64,000 bases of DNA from Pandoraea pnomenusa (GTDB lineage: Bacteria; Pseudomonadota; Gammaproteobacteria; Burkholderiales; Burkholderiaceae). The stretch covers positions 1,860,001 to 1,924,000 of the forward strand of contig NZ_CP009553.3 in assembly GCF_000767615.3 (NCBI RefSeq), read 5' to 3'. Position numbers and translations under genes: made by a program. Within the stretch, counting starts at the first letter, position 1; every line of letters begins with the position of its first letter. This document shows, in pieces, positions 15,793-24,893 of the stretch. The notes under the pieces were generated by a model, which did not search any database, had not been told where the DNA came from, and saw nothing but the letters and a program-made list of their open reading frames with translations.

Positions 15793-16133
15793 CATCGCCA
15801 TGATGACTCGTCTCCCATCCTCCTGCGTGTTGGCGCGCGTTTCGAAACGTGCGTCGTATCGCGTCCTGCGCGAATAGTCCGTCGCACCCCCAACGCGTAG
15901 CGCCGCGACCGGTTTCGCTTCGCGTGATTTTCCCCTGTCGCCCCATGCCTGACGACGCGCCCGCTGACTGCGCGTCGCGGTGTCGTGCGCCCTGACGTCC
16001 GAGCCTCCCGCAACGCCGCATCGGCTTGCAGCGAGGCGCCGGCGTCCGGCGCCGAGGGGAGGCTGTTTTCCCGAATCGCAGCAAACCCAAAGCCCGAAGT
16101 CCTCACGCCCTTCAAGCCAAGACCATAAGACTC
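15793..16133. other. Long porin leader region
   Basis: These 341 bp between the inferred promoter and the porin ATG contain no supported gene. They would form the 5' leader of the porin mRNA. I see no recognised riboswitch. Confidence 0.4.
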
Positions 16134-17308
16134 ATGAAGACCACTCAACGCAAAACACTGAAATCGCTAACCCTCGCCGGTGCCGCGCTGGCGCTGACGA
16201 CCGCCGCGACATCCGCGCTCGCGCAATCGAGCGTCACGCTCTACGGCCTGATCGAAGGTGCTGTCGTCTCGCAGAATCACGCCAGCCCTGACGGCGGCCG
16301 CGTCTATTCGCTGAACCAGTCCGGCGAGGGCTTCCTGTCGGCCAGCCGTTTCGGCCTCCAGGGCATCGAGGACCTCGGCGGCGGCATGAAGGCGCGCTTC
16401 GTGCTCGAAAACGGCTTCAATTCGCAAGCCGGAACGTTCGATCAACAGGGGCAACTCTTCGGACGCCAGGCCTTCGTCGCATTGCAAGGCGGCTGGGGTG
16501 AAATCGCATTCGGGCGTCAATACACGGGCGCCGTCGTGGCGATCTCCATGGTCGATCCGATCTTCATCGGTGCGCCGCCCACGAACTCGTGGCTCGTTTT
16601 CCTCACCGGCCAGCGCTATAACAACGCGCTCACCTGGACGAAAAAATTCGGCCCCTTCGGCGTGAACCTGCAATACGCCTTCGGCGGCATCGCAGGGCAG
16701 GGCTCCGCACGCTCGTCAGCCTCGGGCGGGGTGTCGTGGGAGCAGAACGGCAACGTCTTCACCGGACAGTTGCAGCAGACGCACGACTCGCAGAGCCGTA
16801 CCGCGAAAACCTGGTCGCTCGGCGCCAAGGTCAGCTACGGACAATGGAAATTCCACGCCGACTACCTGCAAAGCCAGCGCGACCCCGGATTCGACGTGAC
16901 CAACGGCGGCGTCGACTACGCGTCGATCACCAACATGAGCACCGCCGCAACGCCCACCACCGTGGCGGCCATCGGCTCGGTCTTCTCCGCCGCCCGACGC
17001 GATCAATTCTTCACGCTCGGGCGAGTTACCTGCTCAACCCGTCGTGGCAATTCATCGCCGCCTACATGTATGACAACACCAGTGCCGTGAACTTCAGCGG
17101 CAAGCGTCAAACGCTGTACGGCGTCATCGACTACTTCCTCTCGAAGCGCACCGACGTCTATTTCGCGACCGCTTACGAACGCGTCGACGGCGGCTGGGCG
17201 GGGCTGTTCGGCACCTCGACCACGAACTGGACCGGAGGCAACGGCGTGAAGCTCAACGGCTACGATAACCAGATGAGCTATTACGTCGGCTTGCGTCACC
17301 GCTTCTGA
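16134..17308 (+). pseudogene. Gram-negative trimeric porin gene with 1-base frameshift
   Basis: The N-terminal frame (16134-17090) encodes a signal peptide ending in SALAQ and the porin start SSVTLYGLIEGAVV, then SRFGLQGIEDLGGGMKA and GEIAFGRQYTG, as in Burkholderiales OmpC-like porins. At about 17020 the frame breaks: DQFFTLG should continue ASYLLNPSWQF, which is found one frame over and runs to the canonical C-terminal YYVGLRHRF. One missing base in the GGGCGAG stretch explains it. The restored protein would be about 391 residues, normal for the family. It would be an outer-membrane channel, plausibly for the substrate of the adjacent Liv/Hyu cluster. The break may be a sequence error. Confidence 0.85.
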
Positions 17309-17522
17309 GCGGCCGCCGGGCGCCGCGGGTCGTACGCCCGACGCCCGTCCTGCGGACGGGCGAGCGGGACGCCGCGCGAGCCCGATATCGCCGCCGCAAA
17401 CGCGTGCCGCGCAGCTCACGAGCCGTGCTGCGCGGCACCGTGAAGGTCCTTGTTCCGCCTGGGTTTGAAGTGCCTCCGCGCATCGCCGGAAAATCCTCGC
17501 ACAGGGCTTAGGTGTTTTCCCG

Positions 17523-17581
17523 ATGGGACATTTTGTCTGCTTATTTGTTCTATTGACCGGACATTATGACACTTCCAGAAT
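17523..17581 (+). promoter_or_regulatory. Dyad operator plus promoter upstream of gntR
   Basis: ATGGGACAT (17523-17531) and TTGTTCTAT (17545-17553), separated by 13 nt, match the site at 15734 in spacing and sequence. The -35 TTGACC (17553-17558) is followed after 17 nt by CAGAAT. The expected transcription start falls at or next to the GntR ATG (17588), so the mRNA may be leaderless. It suggests autoregulation of the whole gntR-liv-hyu operon. Confidence 0.6.
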
Positions 17582-17587
17582 CGTCGC

Positions 17588-18388
17588 ATGGATACCCCAC
17601 TACCGCTGCCGAAGTACCACCAGATCTACCTCGTGTTGCGCGAGCAACTGCAGGAGGGACGTTTCGATCGCGACGGCGTGCCCGGCGAGCATCTGTTGGC
17701 CGATCAGTTCAGTGTGGCACGCATTACGATCCGCAAGGCGATGGAGATGCTCGTGGCCGATGGGCTCGTGGTGCGCCGCCCCGGACTGGGGACGTGGCCG
17801 CTGCATGCCGGACAACGCACCGGCGGCGGCAAAGGCCCCGGTATCTCGCGTGAGAAGGCGCACCTGACCGGTCTGCTCGAGAACATCGTCAACATGGGCC
17901 TGCGCACGAACGTGGCCGTGCTCGAATCGTCCGTGGTCGGTGCGAGCGACGCTGTGGCCGAGGCGCTCGCGCTGACCCCCGGCGCTCCGGTCTACAAGAG
18001 TGTTCGCGTGCGCAGCACGCAAGCCGGCCCGCTGTCGTACATCACCACGCACGTGCCGAAGGACATCGCCGAGATTCGCAGCGACGACCTCGAACGCAAG
18101 CCGCTGCTCATGCTGCTCGAAGAGGCCGGCGTCGAACTCGGCGGCGCGACCCAAACCATTTCCGCGCGCCTGGCCGACGCCGTCGTGGCGCGCCACCTCG
18201 ACATCGCCGTCGGCTCCGCGTTGCTCGCGGTCACGCGCCTGGTGCGCGACGTCGCCGACCGCCCCGTGCAACTGCTGCAAGGCCTGTATCGCCCCGATCG
18301 CTACCAGTACCAGCTTCAACTCTCGCGCGTCGGCGACATCGACGCCAAGGTCTGGGTCAGCGAAGAACTGTCTGCCCAATTCCACTGA
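17588..18388 (+). CDS. GntR-family regulator with UTRA domain (HutC/FarR subfamily)
   Basis: The 266-residue protein has an N-terminal winged helix-turn-helix (about residues 8-75: YHQIYLVLREQL, LADQFSVARITIRKAMEML, PGLGTWPL) and a C-terminal UTRA effector domain (about 95-260) that binds a small ligand. It is the first gene of a cluster in which the ABC transporter and catabolic genes follow at short spacing. Matching dyads upstream of itself and of the porin are its probable operators. The inducer would be the transported compound or an intermediate. There is no Shine-Dalgarno sequence at the ATG, consistent with a leaderless start. Confidence 0.9.
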   Translation: MDTPLPLPKYHQIYLVLREQLQEGRFDRDGVPGEHLLADQFSVARITIRKAMEMLVADGLVVRRPGLGTWPLHAGQRTGGGKGPGISREKAHLTGLLENIVNMGLRTNVAVLESSVVGASDAVAEALALTPGAPVYKSVRVRSTQAGPLSYITTHVPKDIAEIRSDDLERKPLLMLLEEAGVELGGATQTISARLADAVVARHLDIAVGSALLAVTRLVRDVADRPVQLLQGLYRPDRYQYQLQLSRVGDIDAKVWVSEELSAQFH

Positions 18389-18408
18389 TCAAGTCCGGAG
18401 ACCCACAC

Positions 18409-19620
18409 ATGAGTTCGCGTCGCACGTTCCTGCGCCAGTCCACCGCCATGGCCGCTCTGGCCGCCACCTCCAGCGCGCCGTGGTTGGCGCACGCCGCCGG
18501 AAAACCCGTCAAGATCGGCGTGCTGCACCCGGTCACCGGCGCACTCGCCTATTCGGGCCAGCAGTGCCGCCTCGGCGCCTTGCTCGCCATCGAGGACATC
18601 AACGCGGCCGGCGGCATCAAGTCGCTCGGCGGCGCGCCCATCGAGGCCATGCTGGGCGACGCGCAATCGCGTCCCGAAGCCGGTTCGGCCGAAGTCGAGA
18701 AGATGAACGAAGCCGGCGTGTCCGCCATCGTCGGCGCCTACGCGTCGGCGATTTGCCTCGCCACCACGCAAACGGCCGCGAAGTACGGCTTGCCGCACGT
18801 GGTCGACGTCGGCGTCGCGGATCAGATCGTCGAGCGCGGGCTGACCAACACGTTTCGTTTCGGCCCTGGGTATCGCATGTGCTCGATGCGCGCGGTCGAC
18901 GATCTCGCCGCGCTGAACAACGCGGCAGGCAAGCCGGCGAAGACTGTGATGATCGTGCACGAGGAATCGCTCTTCGGCACCGGCACGGCGGCGCTGTTGC
19001 AGAAGGAACTTCCCGCGCGCGGTTTCGAGATCAAGGAAGTGATCAAGCACGCCAATCCGACGCGCGACTTCAACAATATCGTGCTGCGCATGCGCTCGGT
19101 CAATCCGGACATCGTGATTCCGGCGAACTACTACAACGAGTACGCCTTGCTGCTGCGCGCGATGAAACAGCAGAAGGTGCGTCCGAAAGCGATCTACTCG
19201 GTGCTCGGCGGCGCGGCCTCGAGCTACAAGTTCCTCAAGGAGTTCCCGGACATCGCCGACGGCATCATCGACTGCAACCACTGGTTCAATCCGAAGGACC
19301 CGCGCGTGGCGACGCTCAAGAAGCGTACGGAAGCGAAGGGCGCCTATTTCAGCTACGAAGTGTTCATGACGTACACGGCCATGATGCTGCTCGCCGACGC
19401 GATCGAGCGCGCCAAGTCGGTGGATCGCGCGGCCATCACGGCGGCGCTCGCATCGAGCACGTTCAAGGACCACCTGATGCCGTACGGCCCGACGAAGTTC
19501 GAGAAGGGCCAGAACCTGGGCGCCCAGCCGCTGCTCACGCAGGTCTCGGGCGGCGACATCAAGGTCATTCTGCCGGACAGCTACCGTCAGGTCGCGCCGG
19601 TCTTCCCGCTCAAGGCCTGA
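18409..19620 (+). CDS. ABC transporter substrate-binding protein (Leu/Ile/Val-binding type)
   Basis: A 403-residue periplasmic binding protein with an apparent twin-arginine signal (SRRTFLRQS, cleavage after AHAA) and the LivK fold: KIGVLHPVTGALAYSGQ, EDINAAGGIK, GAYASAICLATTQTAAKYGLPHV. GGAGA lies 9 nt before the ATG. It delivers the substrate to the permeases encoded next. This family binds amino acids but also amides, urea and aromatic acids, and the enzymes encoded downstream argue for a non-amino-acid ligand such as a cyclic amide or dicarboxylate. Confidence 0.9.
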   Translation: MSSRRTFLRQSTAMAALAATSSAPWLAHAAGKPVKIGVLHPVTGALAYSGQQCRLGALLAIEDINAAGGIKSLGGAPIEAMLGDAQSRPEAGSAEVEKMNEAGVSAIVGAYASAICLATTQTAAKYGLPHVVDVGVADQIVERGLTNTFRFGPGYRMCSMRAVDDLAALNNAAGKPAKTVMIVHEESLFGTGTAALLQKELPARGFEIKEVIKHANPTRDFNNIVLRMRSVNPDIVIPANYYNEYALLLRAMKQQKVRPKAIYSVLGGAASSYKFLKEFPDIADGIIDCNHWFNPKDPRVATLKKRTEAKGAYFSYEVFMTYTAMMLLADAIERAKSVDRAAITAALASSTFKDHLMPYGPTKFEKGQNLGAQPLLTQVSGGDIKVILPDSYRQVAPVFPLKA

Positions 19621-19624
19621 CGTG

Positions 19625-20497
19625 ATGTTCGACCCGGTCATTCTCCTGTCGGCCGTGCTCAACGGCCTGACGACCGGCGCGGTCTATGCGCTCATCGCGC
19701 TGGGCCTCACGCTGGTCTACGGCGTGCTGCACATCATCAACTTCGCGCACGGCGCGGCGTTGATGGTGGCGCTGTACGCGGTCTGGCTGCTCAAGGAAAA
19801 GCTCGGCATCGACCCTTATGTCGCGCTGCCGTTCGTCACGCTGGGCATGTTCGCGCTGGGCTACGCGTTGCAGCGCGTGGTGATCGAGCGAGCGAGCCAC
19901 GGCAAGGACGAGAACATTCTGCTGGTCACACTCGGCCTGGCCATCGTGCTGGAGAACCTGGCACTCGTGTGGTTCAAGTCCGACACCCATACGATCGACA
20001 CGCCGTACACACTGGCCACGGTCGACGTTGGCCCCGTCATGCTCGCCGTGCCGAAGCTGATCGCATTTGGTGGGGCGCTCGCCGCGGCGGCCGTGCTGTT
20101 CTGGATCATGCGCGCCACCGATCTGGGCCGCGCGATTCGGGCCGTCGCCAAGGAAAAGCATGGCGCGAAGCTCATGGGCATCGACGTGGAACGGGTGTAC
20201 GCGCTGTCGTTCGGGATCGGCATGGCCTGCGTGGGCGCGGCGGCGTGTTTTCTCATGCCGGCGTACTACGTGAACCCGCAGGTCGGCGGCGGTTTCGTGC
20301 TGGTGGCCTTCACCATCGTCGTGCTGGGCGGCATGGGGAGCTTCGTGGGTGCGCTGGTGGGTGGCTTGCTCATCGGCGTGGTCGAGTCGCTCGGCGGGCT
20401 GTGGCTCGGCGATTCGCTCGGGCAGATGGGCATCTTCGCCATTTTCATCATCGTCGTGCTGCTGCGTCCGCAGGGGCTGTTCGGTGCACGGGCATGA
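19625..20497 (+). CDS. Branched-chain amino acid-type ABC permease (LivH-like)
   Basis: A 290-residue inner-membrane permease with about eight helices. LNGLTTGAVYALIALGLTLVYGV at the N-terminus and INFAHGAALM are LivH signatures. The coupling loop ATDLGRAIRAVAKEKHGAKLMGID is intact. It begins 5 bp after the binding-protein stop; a GTG 3 bp upstream is an alternative start. It pairs with the LivM-like permease to form the channel. Confidence 0.92.
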   Translation: MFDPVILLSAVLNGLTTGAVYALIALGLTLVYGVLHIINFAHGAALMVALYAVWLLKEKLGIDPYVALPFVTLGMFALGYALQRVVIERASHGKDENILLVTLGLAIVLENLALVWFKSDTHTIDTPYTLATVDVGPVMLAVPKLIAFGGALAAAAVLFWIMRATDLGRAIRAVAKEKHGAKLMGIDVERVYALSFGIGMACVGAAACFLMPAYYVNPQVGGGFVLVAFTIVVLGGMGSFVGALVGGLLIGVVESLGGLWLGDSLGQMGIFAIFIIVVLLRPQGLFGARA

Positions 20498-20519
20498 ACC
20501 GGGGGAGCAGGAGCCAACG

Positions 20520-21545
20520 ATGAAAGATCTTCGAATGATTGTGCTGTTCGGCGTGGCGATGGCCGCGCTGCTGCTCACGTTGCAGTCCGGCGTGTGGCTG
20601 TCGTTCCTGATGATGACGTTTTACGCCGTGCTGCTCTCGCAGTCGTGGAACGTGCTCGGCGGGTTCGGCGGCCAGTTGTCGTTCGGCCACGCGCTGTTCT
20701 TCGGCGTGGGGGCGTACGCCCAGGCCATTGCCCAGTTGCAATGGGGCTGGAACCCGTGGCTGGCCATGCCGTTCGCGATCGCCATGGGCACGGCGGTTGC
20801 CGTGGCGCTCGGCGCGGTGACGTTTCGTTATGGCCTGAAGGGGTCGTATTTCGCTCTGGTCACGCTGGCCTTTGCCGAGGTGTTCCGCATTCTGGCCGTG
20901 TCGCTGCCCTTTACCGGCGCGGGCGTGGGCCTGATGGTGCCGCTGCGCCAAAGCGTGGGTAATTTGCAGTTCGCATCCCCGCGCGGTTATGCGGCGTTGC
21001 TGCTCGTGTTCGTGATGGCGGCGCTGCTGGTGACGGCGTGGTTGCGGCACTCGCGCTTCGGCGCGTGGCTACAGGCCGTGCGCGACAACGAGAATGCGGC
21101 CCGTGCGGTGGGCGTGAACCCGCTGCGCGTGAAGCTGGGCGCGATTGCGCTGTCGGGCGGCTTCATGGCGGCGGCCGGCATGTGCTACGTGCAAATGTTC
21201 CAGTACATCGACGCGGGCATCGCGTTCGGCTCGACCATCTCGGTCGAGGCGCTGGTCGGGGCCATCGTCGGCGGGCTCGGCACGCTGTGGGGCCCGGTGC
21301 TCGGCGCAGCCGTCCTTTACGCGCTCGGTGAATTCACGCGCAACCTGTTCGGCGAACTGCCCGGCCTGTCGATGGTGATCTACGGCGCCGTGCTCATCCT
21401 GATCGTGATGTTCCTGCCGCGCGGCATGACGGGCGCCGGGGCCTCGATCCGACGCGTGCTCGGCATGGAACGCAAGGCCGTGGCGCAGGGAACCGCGGCG
21501 GACGAGACGCGTACCGCATCGCGTGAGGAGAACGCCCGTGTCTGA
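20520..21545 (+). CDS. Branched-chain amino acid-type ABC permease (LivM-like)
   Basis: A 341-residue permease with the LivM signature SWNVLGGFGGQLSFGHALFFG and the coupling loop RHSRFGAWLQAVRDNENAARAVGVN. The start ATG has GCAGGAG 6 nt upstream. The gene overlaps the following ATPase by 8 bp. The roughly 35-residue tail after the last helix is hydrophilic. Confidence 0.92.
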   Translation: MKDLRMIVLFGVAMAALLLTLQSGVWLSFLMMTFYAVLLSQSWNVLGGFGGQLSFGHALFFGVGAYAQAIAQLQWGWNPWLAMPFAIAMGTAVAVALGAVTFRYGLKGSYFALVTLAFAEVFRILAVSLPFTGAGVGLMVPLRQSVGNLQFASPRGYAALLLVFVMAALLVTAWLRHSRFGAWLQAVRDNENAARAVGVNPLRVKLGAIALSGGFMAAAGMCYVQMFQYIDAGIAFGSTISVEALVGAIVGGLGTLWGPVLGAAVLYALGEFTRNLFGELPGLSMVIYGAVLILIVMFLPRGMTGAGASIRRVLGMERKAVAQGTAADETRTASREENARV

Positions 21546-22296
21546 CATTCTTTTGAAGGCCGAAGGCCTGTCCATCACGTTCGGCGGCCTGAAGGCGGTG
21601 CAGGACGTGAGCTTGTCCGTCAGGGCCGGCACGCTGACCGCCCTCGTCGGTCCGAACGGCGCGGGCAAGACCACACTGTTCGGTTTGCTGTCCGGCTTTC
21701 TGACGCCGGGCGCCGGACGCGTGGAATTCCAGGGGCGCGACATCACCGGGCAGGCACCGTACGAAACGGCGCGCCAGGGGCTCACCCGCACGTTCCAGAT
21801 CGTGCAGCCGTTCGGGGCGCAGACCGTGCGCGAGAACATCGCCGTGGGTGCCCATCTGCATCTGCGCGAGCGCCGCGCCGCGCTGCGCGACGCGGAGGAA
21901 ATCGCCTACCGAACCAATTTGCAGGCGCAGCTCGACAAGCCGGCGGCGGACCTCACCGTGTGCGGCCGCAAGCGGCTCGAGCTCGCCCGCGCGCTGGCCA
22001 CTCGCCCGCGCCTGCTGTTGCTCGACGAAGTGCTCGCGGGGCTCAATCCAAGCGAGATCGACGAAATGATTCCCGTGGTGCGCGATATCGCCGCGAGCGG
22101 CGTGACGGTGCTGATGATCGAACACGTCATGCGCGCCGTGATGAGCCTGGCCGAGCACGTCTGGGTGCTCGCGCAGGGCAAGCTGATCGCGTCGGGCACG
22201 CCTCGCGAGGTGACGACCGACCCCGCCGTGATCGAGGCCTATCTGGGGCATGGCACGGCGGCGCGGCTCGCTGCGCAAACCGGAGGTGCGCAATGA
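21538..22296 (+). CDS. ABC transporter ATPase (LivG-like)
   Basis: A 252-residue ATPase starting at GTG 21538, chosen for the GAGGAG sequence 7 nt upstream and the 8-bp overlap with the permease gene. Walker A is GPNGAGKTT and Walker B is LLLLDEVLAGL. The ABC signature is non-canonical: the LSGGQ position reads TVCGR (LTVCGRKRLELARAL), with the flanking RLELARAL conserved. The family insertion TRTFQIVQPF is present. It powers import together with the LivF-like subunit. Confidence 0.92.
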   Translation: MSDILLKAEGLSITFGGLKAVQDVSLSVRAGTLTALVGPNGAGKTTLFGLLSGFLTPGAGRVEFQGRDITGQAPYETARQGLTRTFQIVQPFGAQTVRENIAVGAHLHLRERRAALRDAEEIAYRTNLQAQLDKPAADLTVCGRKRLELARALATRPRLLLLDEVLAGLNPSEIDEMIPVVRDIAASGVTVLMIEHVMRAVMSLAEHVWVLAQGKLIASGTPREVTTDPAVIEAYLGHGTAARLAAQTGGAQ

Positions 22297-23003
22297 CCCA
22301 TCTGCTCGAAGTCGAAGGCCTGCGCACCGGTTATGGGCGTGTCGAGGTGCTGCGCGGTGTCGATCTCACCGTCGGCGAGGGCGAGATCGTCGTGATGCTC
22401 GGCAGCAACGGCGCGGGCAAGTCGACGCTGAACAACACGCTGTCCGGCATCAACCCGGTCTGGGGCGGGCGGGTTCGCTTCGACGGGCACGATCTCACCG
22501 GCCGGCATTACCGCGACATGGTCAAGGCGGGGCTGATCCAGGTGCCTGAAGGGCGCCGCATTTTCCCGAACCTGAGCGTTCGCGAGAACCTGTCGCTCGG
22601 CGCGTTTGCCCGCGCCCGCGCGTCGCGCGAACGCAGCCTGGAGAAGATGCTCGATCTGTTTCCGCGTTTGCGCGAGCGTATCGATCAGGCGGCCGGAACG
22701 ATGTCCGGCGGCGAGCAGCAGATGCTTGCCATTGGCCGAGGGCTGATGGCCGAGCCGCGCCTGCTGATTCTCGACGAACCGTCGCTCGGCCTCTCGCCGC
22801 TCATGGTCGAGGAGCTTTTCTCGCTCATCGCGCGCTTGCAGCGCGAGGGCCTGTCGATCCTGCTCGTCGAGCAGAACGTGGGCCAGTCGCTCGAAACCGG
22901 GCAGCGCGGCTACGTGCTCGAGAACGGTGAAATCCGCCACAGCGGCACTTGCGCCGAGTTGCTTGCGAGCGACGATCTGCGGCGTGCGTATCTGGGAATG
23001 TAA
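22293..23003 (+). CDS. ABC transporter ATPase (LivF-like)
   Basis: A 236-residue ATPase overlapping LivG by ATGA, with GGAGG 6 nt upstream. Walker A is GSNGAGKST, the signature is MSGGEQQMLAIGRGL, and Walker B is LLILDEPSLGL. VPEGRRIFPNLSVRENL is a LivF hallmark. It completes a full LivKHMGF-type importer embedded in a catabolic operon. Confidence 0.93.
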   Translation: MTHLLEVEGLRTGYGRVEVLRGVDLTVGEGEIVVMLGSNGAGKSTLNNTLSGINPVWGGRVRFDGHDLTGRHYRDMVKAGLIQVPEGRRIFPNLSVRENLSLGAFARARASRERSLEKMLDLFPRLRERIDQAAGTMSGGEQQMLAIGRGLMAEPRLLILDEPSLGLSPLMVEELFSLIARLQREGLSILLVEQNVGQSLETGQRGYVLENGEIRHSGTCAELLASDDLRRAYLGM

Positions 23004-23007
23004 GGGA

Positions 23008-24276
23008 ATGACCGTGCCTCAAACTCTGACGCAAAAGCTGCTGGCTGCCGCGTGTGGCCGCGACACCGTGGCCGTGGGCGAGATCGTCACCTGTCGTGTC
23101 GATCTCGCGATGTTCCACGACTCCAGCGGCCCGCGCCGCCTGCAGCCGATGCTCGAATCGCTCGGCGCTCAGCTGTGGGACAAATCGAAGGTTGTGCTTG
23201 TCATCGATCACTACGTGCCGGAATCGGACGACGAATCGCGGCGCATCGTGCGCATTGCGCGCGACTGGGCGAGCGCGCAGGCGCTGCCCAACGTGTACGA
23301 CTCGGCAGGCATCTGTCACGTGGTGGTGCCCGAGCACGGCCACCTGCGCCCCGGCATGTTCTGCGTGGGCGGCGACTCGCATTCGCCGACCGGCGGCGCG
23401 TTCGGCGCGTACATGTTCGGCATCGGCAGCACCGAGATGCTCGGCGTGGCGGTGTCCGGCGAGATCTGGGTGAAGGTGCCCGACACGATCCGCATGCGCT
23501 GGGACGGGCGCCTCGCCGACGGCGTGAGCGCCAAGGACATGATGCTCCACATGATCGGTCGCTTCGGCATGAACGGCGGACGCTACCAGGCGATCGAGTT
23601 CTGCGGCGACGCCGTGCGCGCCCTGTCGATGCAGGAGCGCATGACGCTCTCGAACATGAGCGCCGAGCTTGGCTCGCAGGTGGGACTGATCGCGCCCGAC
23701 GAGACGACCGTGGATTATCTGCGTTCGGTCGGCGTGACGGAGGCCATCGACATCGCGCGCTGGCAAGGCGACGCCGATGCGCCGTCCGAACTGCATGTGT
23801 TCGACGCGGGCTCGCTCGCCCCGCAGGTGGCGGCGCCGCATAGTCCGGCCAACACGCACGCAATCGGCGAGTTCGCCGACGTTACGGTCGACGTGGCTTA
23901 TCTCGGCGCGTGCACCGGTGCGAAGCTCGACGACCTGCGGGCCGCCGCCCGCGTGCTCAAGGGCCGCAAGGTCGCCAGGGGCATGCGCTTCGTGGTGGCG
24001 CCGGCCTCGGCGCGCGATCAGGCGCAGGCCGCGCGCGAAGGCGTGATGGACGTGCTCGTGGAGGCCGGTGCCCAGGTGCTCGCCAATACCTGCGGCGCCT
24101 GCGCGGGCTACGGCGGCTCGATTCCCGAAGGCGCGACCGTGCTCTCGAGCACGGCGCGCAACTTCAAGGGACGCATGGGTTCGGAGACGGCCCAGGTCTA
24201 TCTGGGCTCCCCCTATGCGGTGGCCGCCGCCGCGCTCACCGGCCGCATCGCGGACCCGCGCGAACTGCTGGCGTGA
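23008..24276 (+). CDS. Aconitase-family hydro-lyase large subunit (LeuC/dimethylmalate dehydratase-like)
   Basis: A 422-residue [4Fe-4S] hydro-lyase large subunit. TQKLLA and VTCRVDLAMFHDSSGP at the N-terminus, GDSHSPTGGAFGAYMFGIGSTEM, the cluster-binding cysteine in YLGACTGAKLDDLRAAARVLKGRK, and CGACAGYGG with SSTARNFKGRMGS are all diagnostic of LeuC/homoaconitase/DmdA-type enzymes. It starts 5 bp after livF. No leucine biosynthesis genes surround it, so it is a catabolic paralogue that would hydrate or dehydrate a maleate/malate derivative, with the LeuD-like subunit encoded next. Confidence 0.88.
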   Translation: MTVPQTLTQKLLAAACGRDTVAVGEIVTCRVDLAMFHDSSGPRRLQPMLESLGAQLWDKSKVVLVIDHYVPESDDESRRIVRIARDWASAQALPNVYDSAGICHVVVPEHGHLRPGMFCVGGDSHSPTGGAFGAYMFGIGSTEMLGVAVSGEIWVKVPDTIRMRWDGRLADGVSAKDMMLHMIGRFGMNGGRYQAIEFCGDAVRALSMQERMTLSNMSAELGSQVGLIAPDETTVDYLRSVGVTEAIDIARWQGDADAPSELHVFDAGSLAPQVAAPHSPANTHAIGEFADVTVDVAYLGACTGAKLDDLRAAARVLKGRKVARGMRFVVAPASARDQAQAAREGVMDVLVEAGAQVLANTCGACAGYGGSIPEGATVLSSTARNFKGRMGSETAQVYLGSPYAVAAAALTGRIADPRELLA

Positions 24277-24320
24277 TGCGCGCCGGACTTCCCGAACATT
24301 TTCATTGCCTCTCCTGAATC

Positions 24321-24893
24321 ATGACAACGCCAACGTCTTCTTCCGGTCGGCCCGAGGCGAGCGGCCACGCGACTGACGCCGACACGCATCGCGCGTGGGT
24401 GGTCGGCGCCGATATCGATACCGACGCGCTCGCACCCGGCGCCTACATGAAGTTCGGCATCGACGAGATCGCACGCCACTGCCTGCATCGGGTGCGCCCG
24501 GAGTTCGCCGCGGGCGTGCGACCGGGCGACGTGCTCGTGGCCGGGCCGAACTTCGGCATTGGCTCGTCGCGCGAACAGGCGGCCGCCGCGCTGGTGCACC
24601 TGGGCGTGCGCGCGGTGATCGCACCGTCGTTCAACGGCCTCTATTTCCGCAATGCCTTCAATGTGGGGCTGTTGCTGCTCACCTGCGCCGACGCGTCGCG
24701 AATCGCCGAAGGCGAGGACCTGCGGCTCGCGCCGCGCGAGGGCTATGTCGAGCGTGCCGATGGCAGCCGGCTCGCCTGCGAGAGCGTGCCGGGGTTCCTC
24801 CTCGACATGGTCGACGCCGGCGGCCTGCTCAATCTGCTCAAGCGGCGCAGCGCGGCATCCCAACCGACATCACACGGAGTTTCTTCATGCTAG
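24321..24893 (+). CDS. Aconitase-family hydro-lyase small subunit (LeuD-like)
   Basis: A 190-residue swivel-domain subunit with the family motifs DIDTDALAPGAYMKFG (about residues 31-46) and GPNFGIGSSREQAAAALVHLGVRAVIAPSF (about 76-105), the second carrying the substrate-binding GSSREQ loop. An N-terminal extension of about 25 Ser/Thr/Asp-rich residues is unusual. It follows the large subunit by 44 bp and overlaps the HyuB-like gene by 7 bp. Confidence 0.88.
   Translation: MTTPTSSSGRPEASGHATDADTHRAWVVGADIDTDALAPGAYMKFGIDEIARHCLHRVRPEFAAGVRPGDVLVAGPNFGIGSSREQAAAALVHLGVRAVIAPSFNGLYFRNAFNVGLLLLTCADASRIAEGEDLRLAPREGYVERADGSRLACESVPGFLLDMVDAGGLLNLLKRRSAASQPTSHGVSSC

Noticed and set aside
23008..24893. 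Leucine biosynthesis leuCD
   Set aside because: leuB and leuA are absent, and the genes are embedded between an ABC importer and HyuBA, so a catabolic hydro-lyase is more likely.
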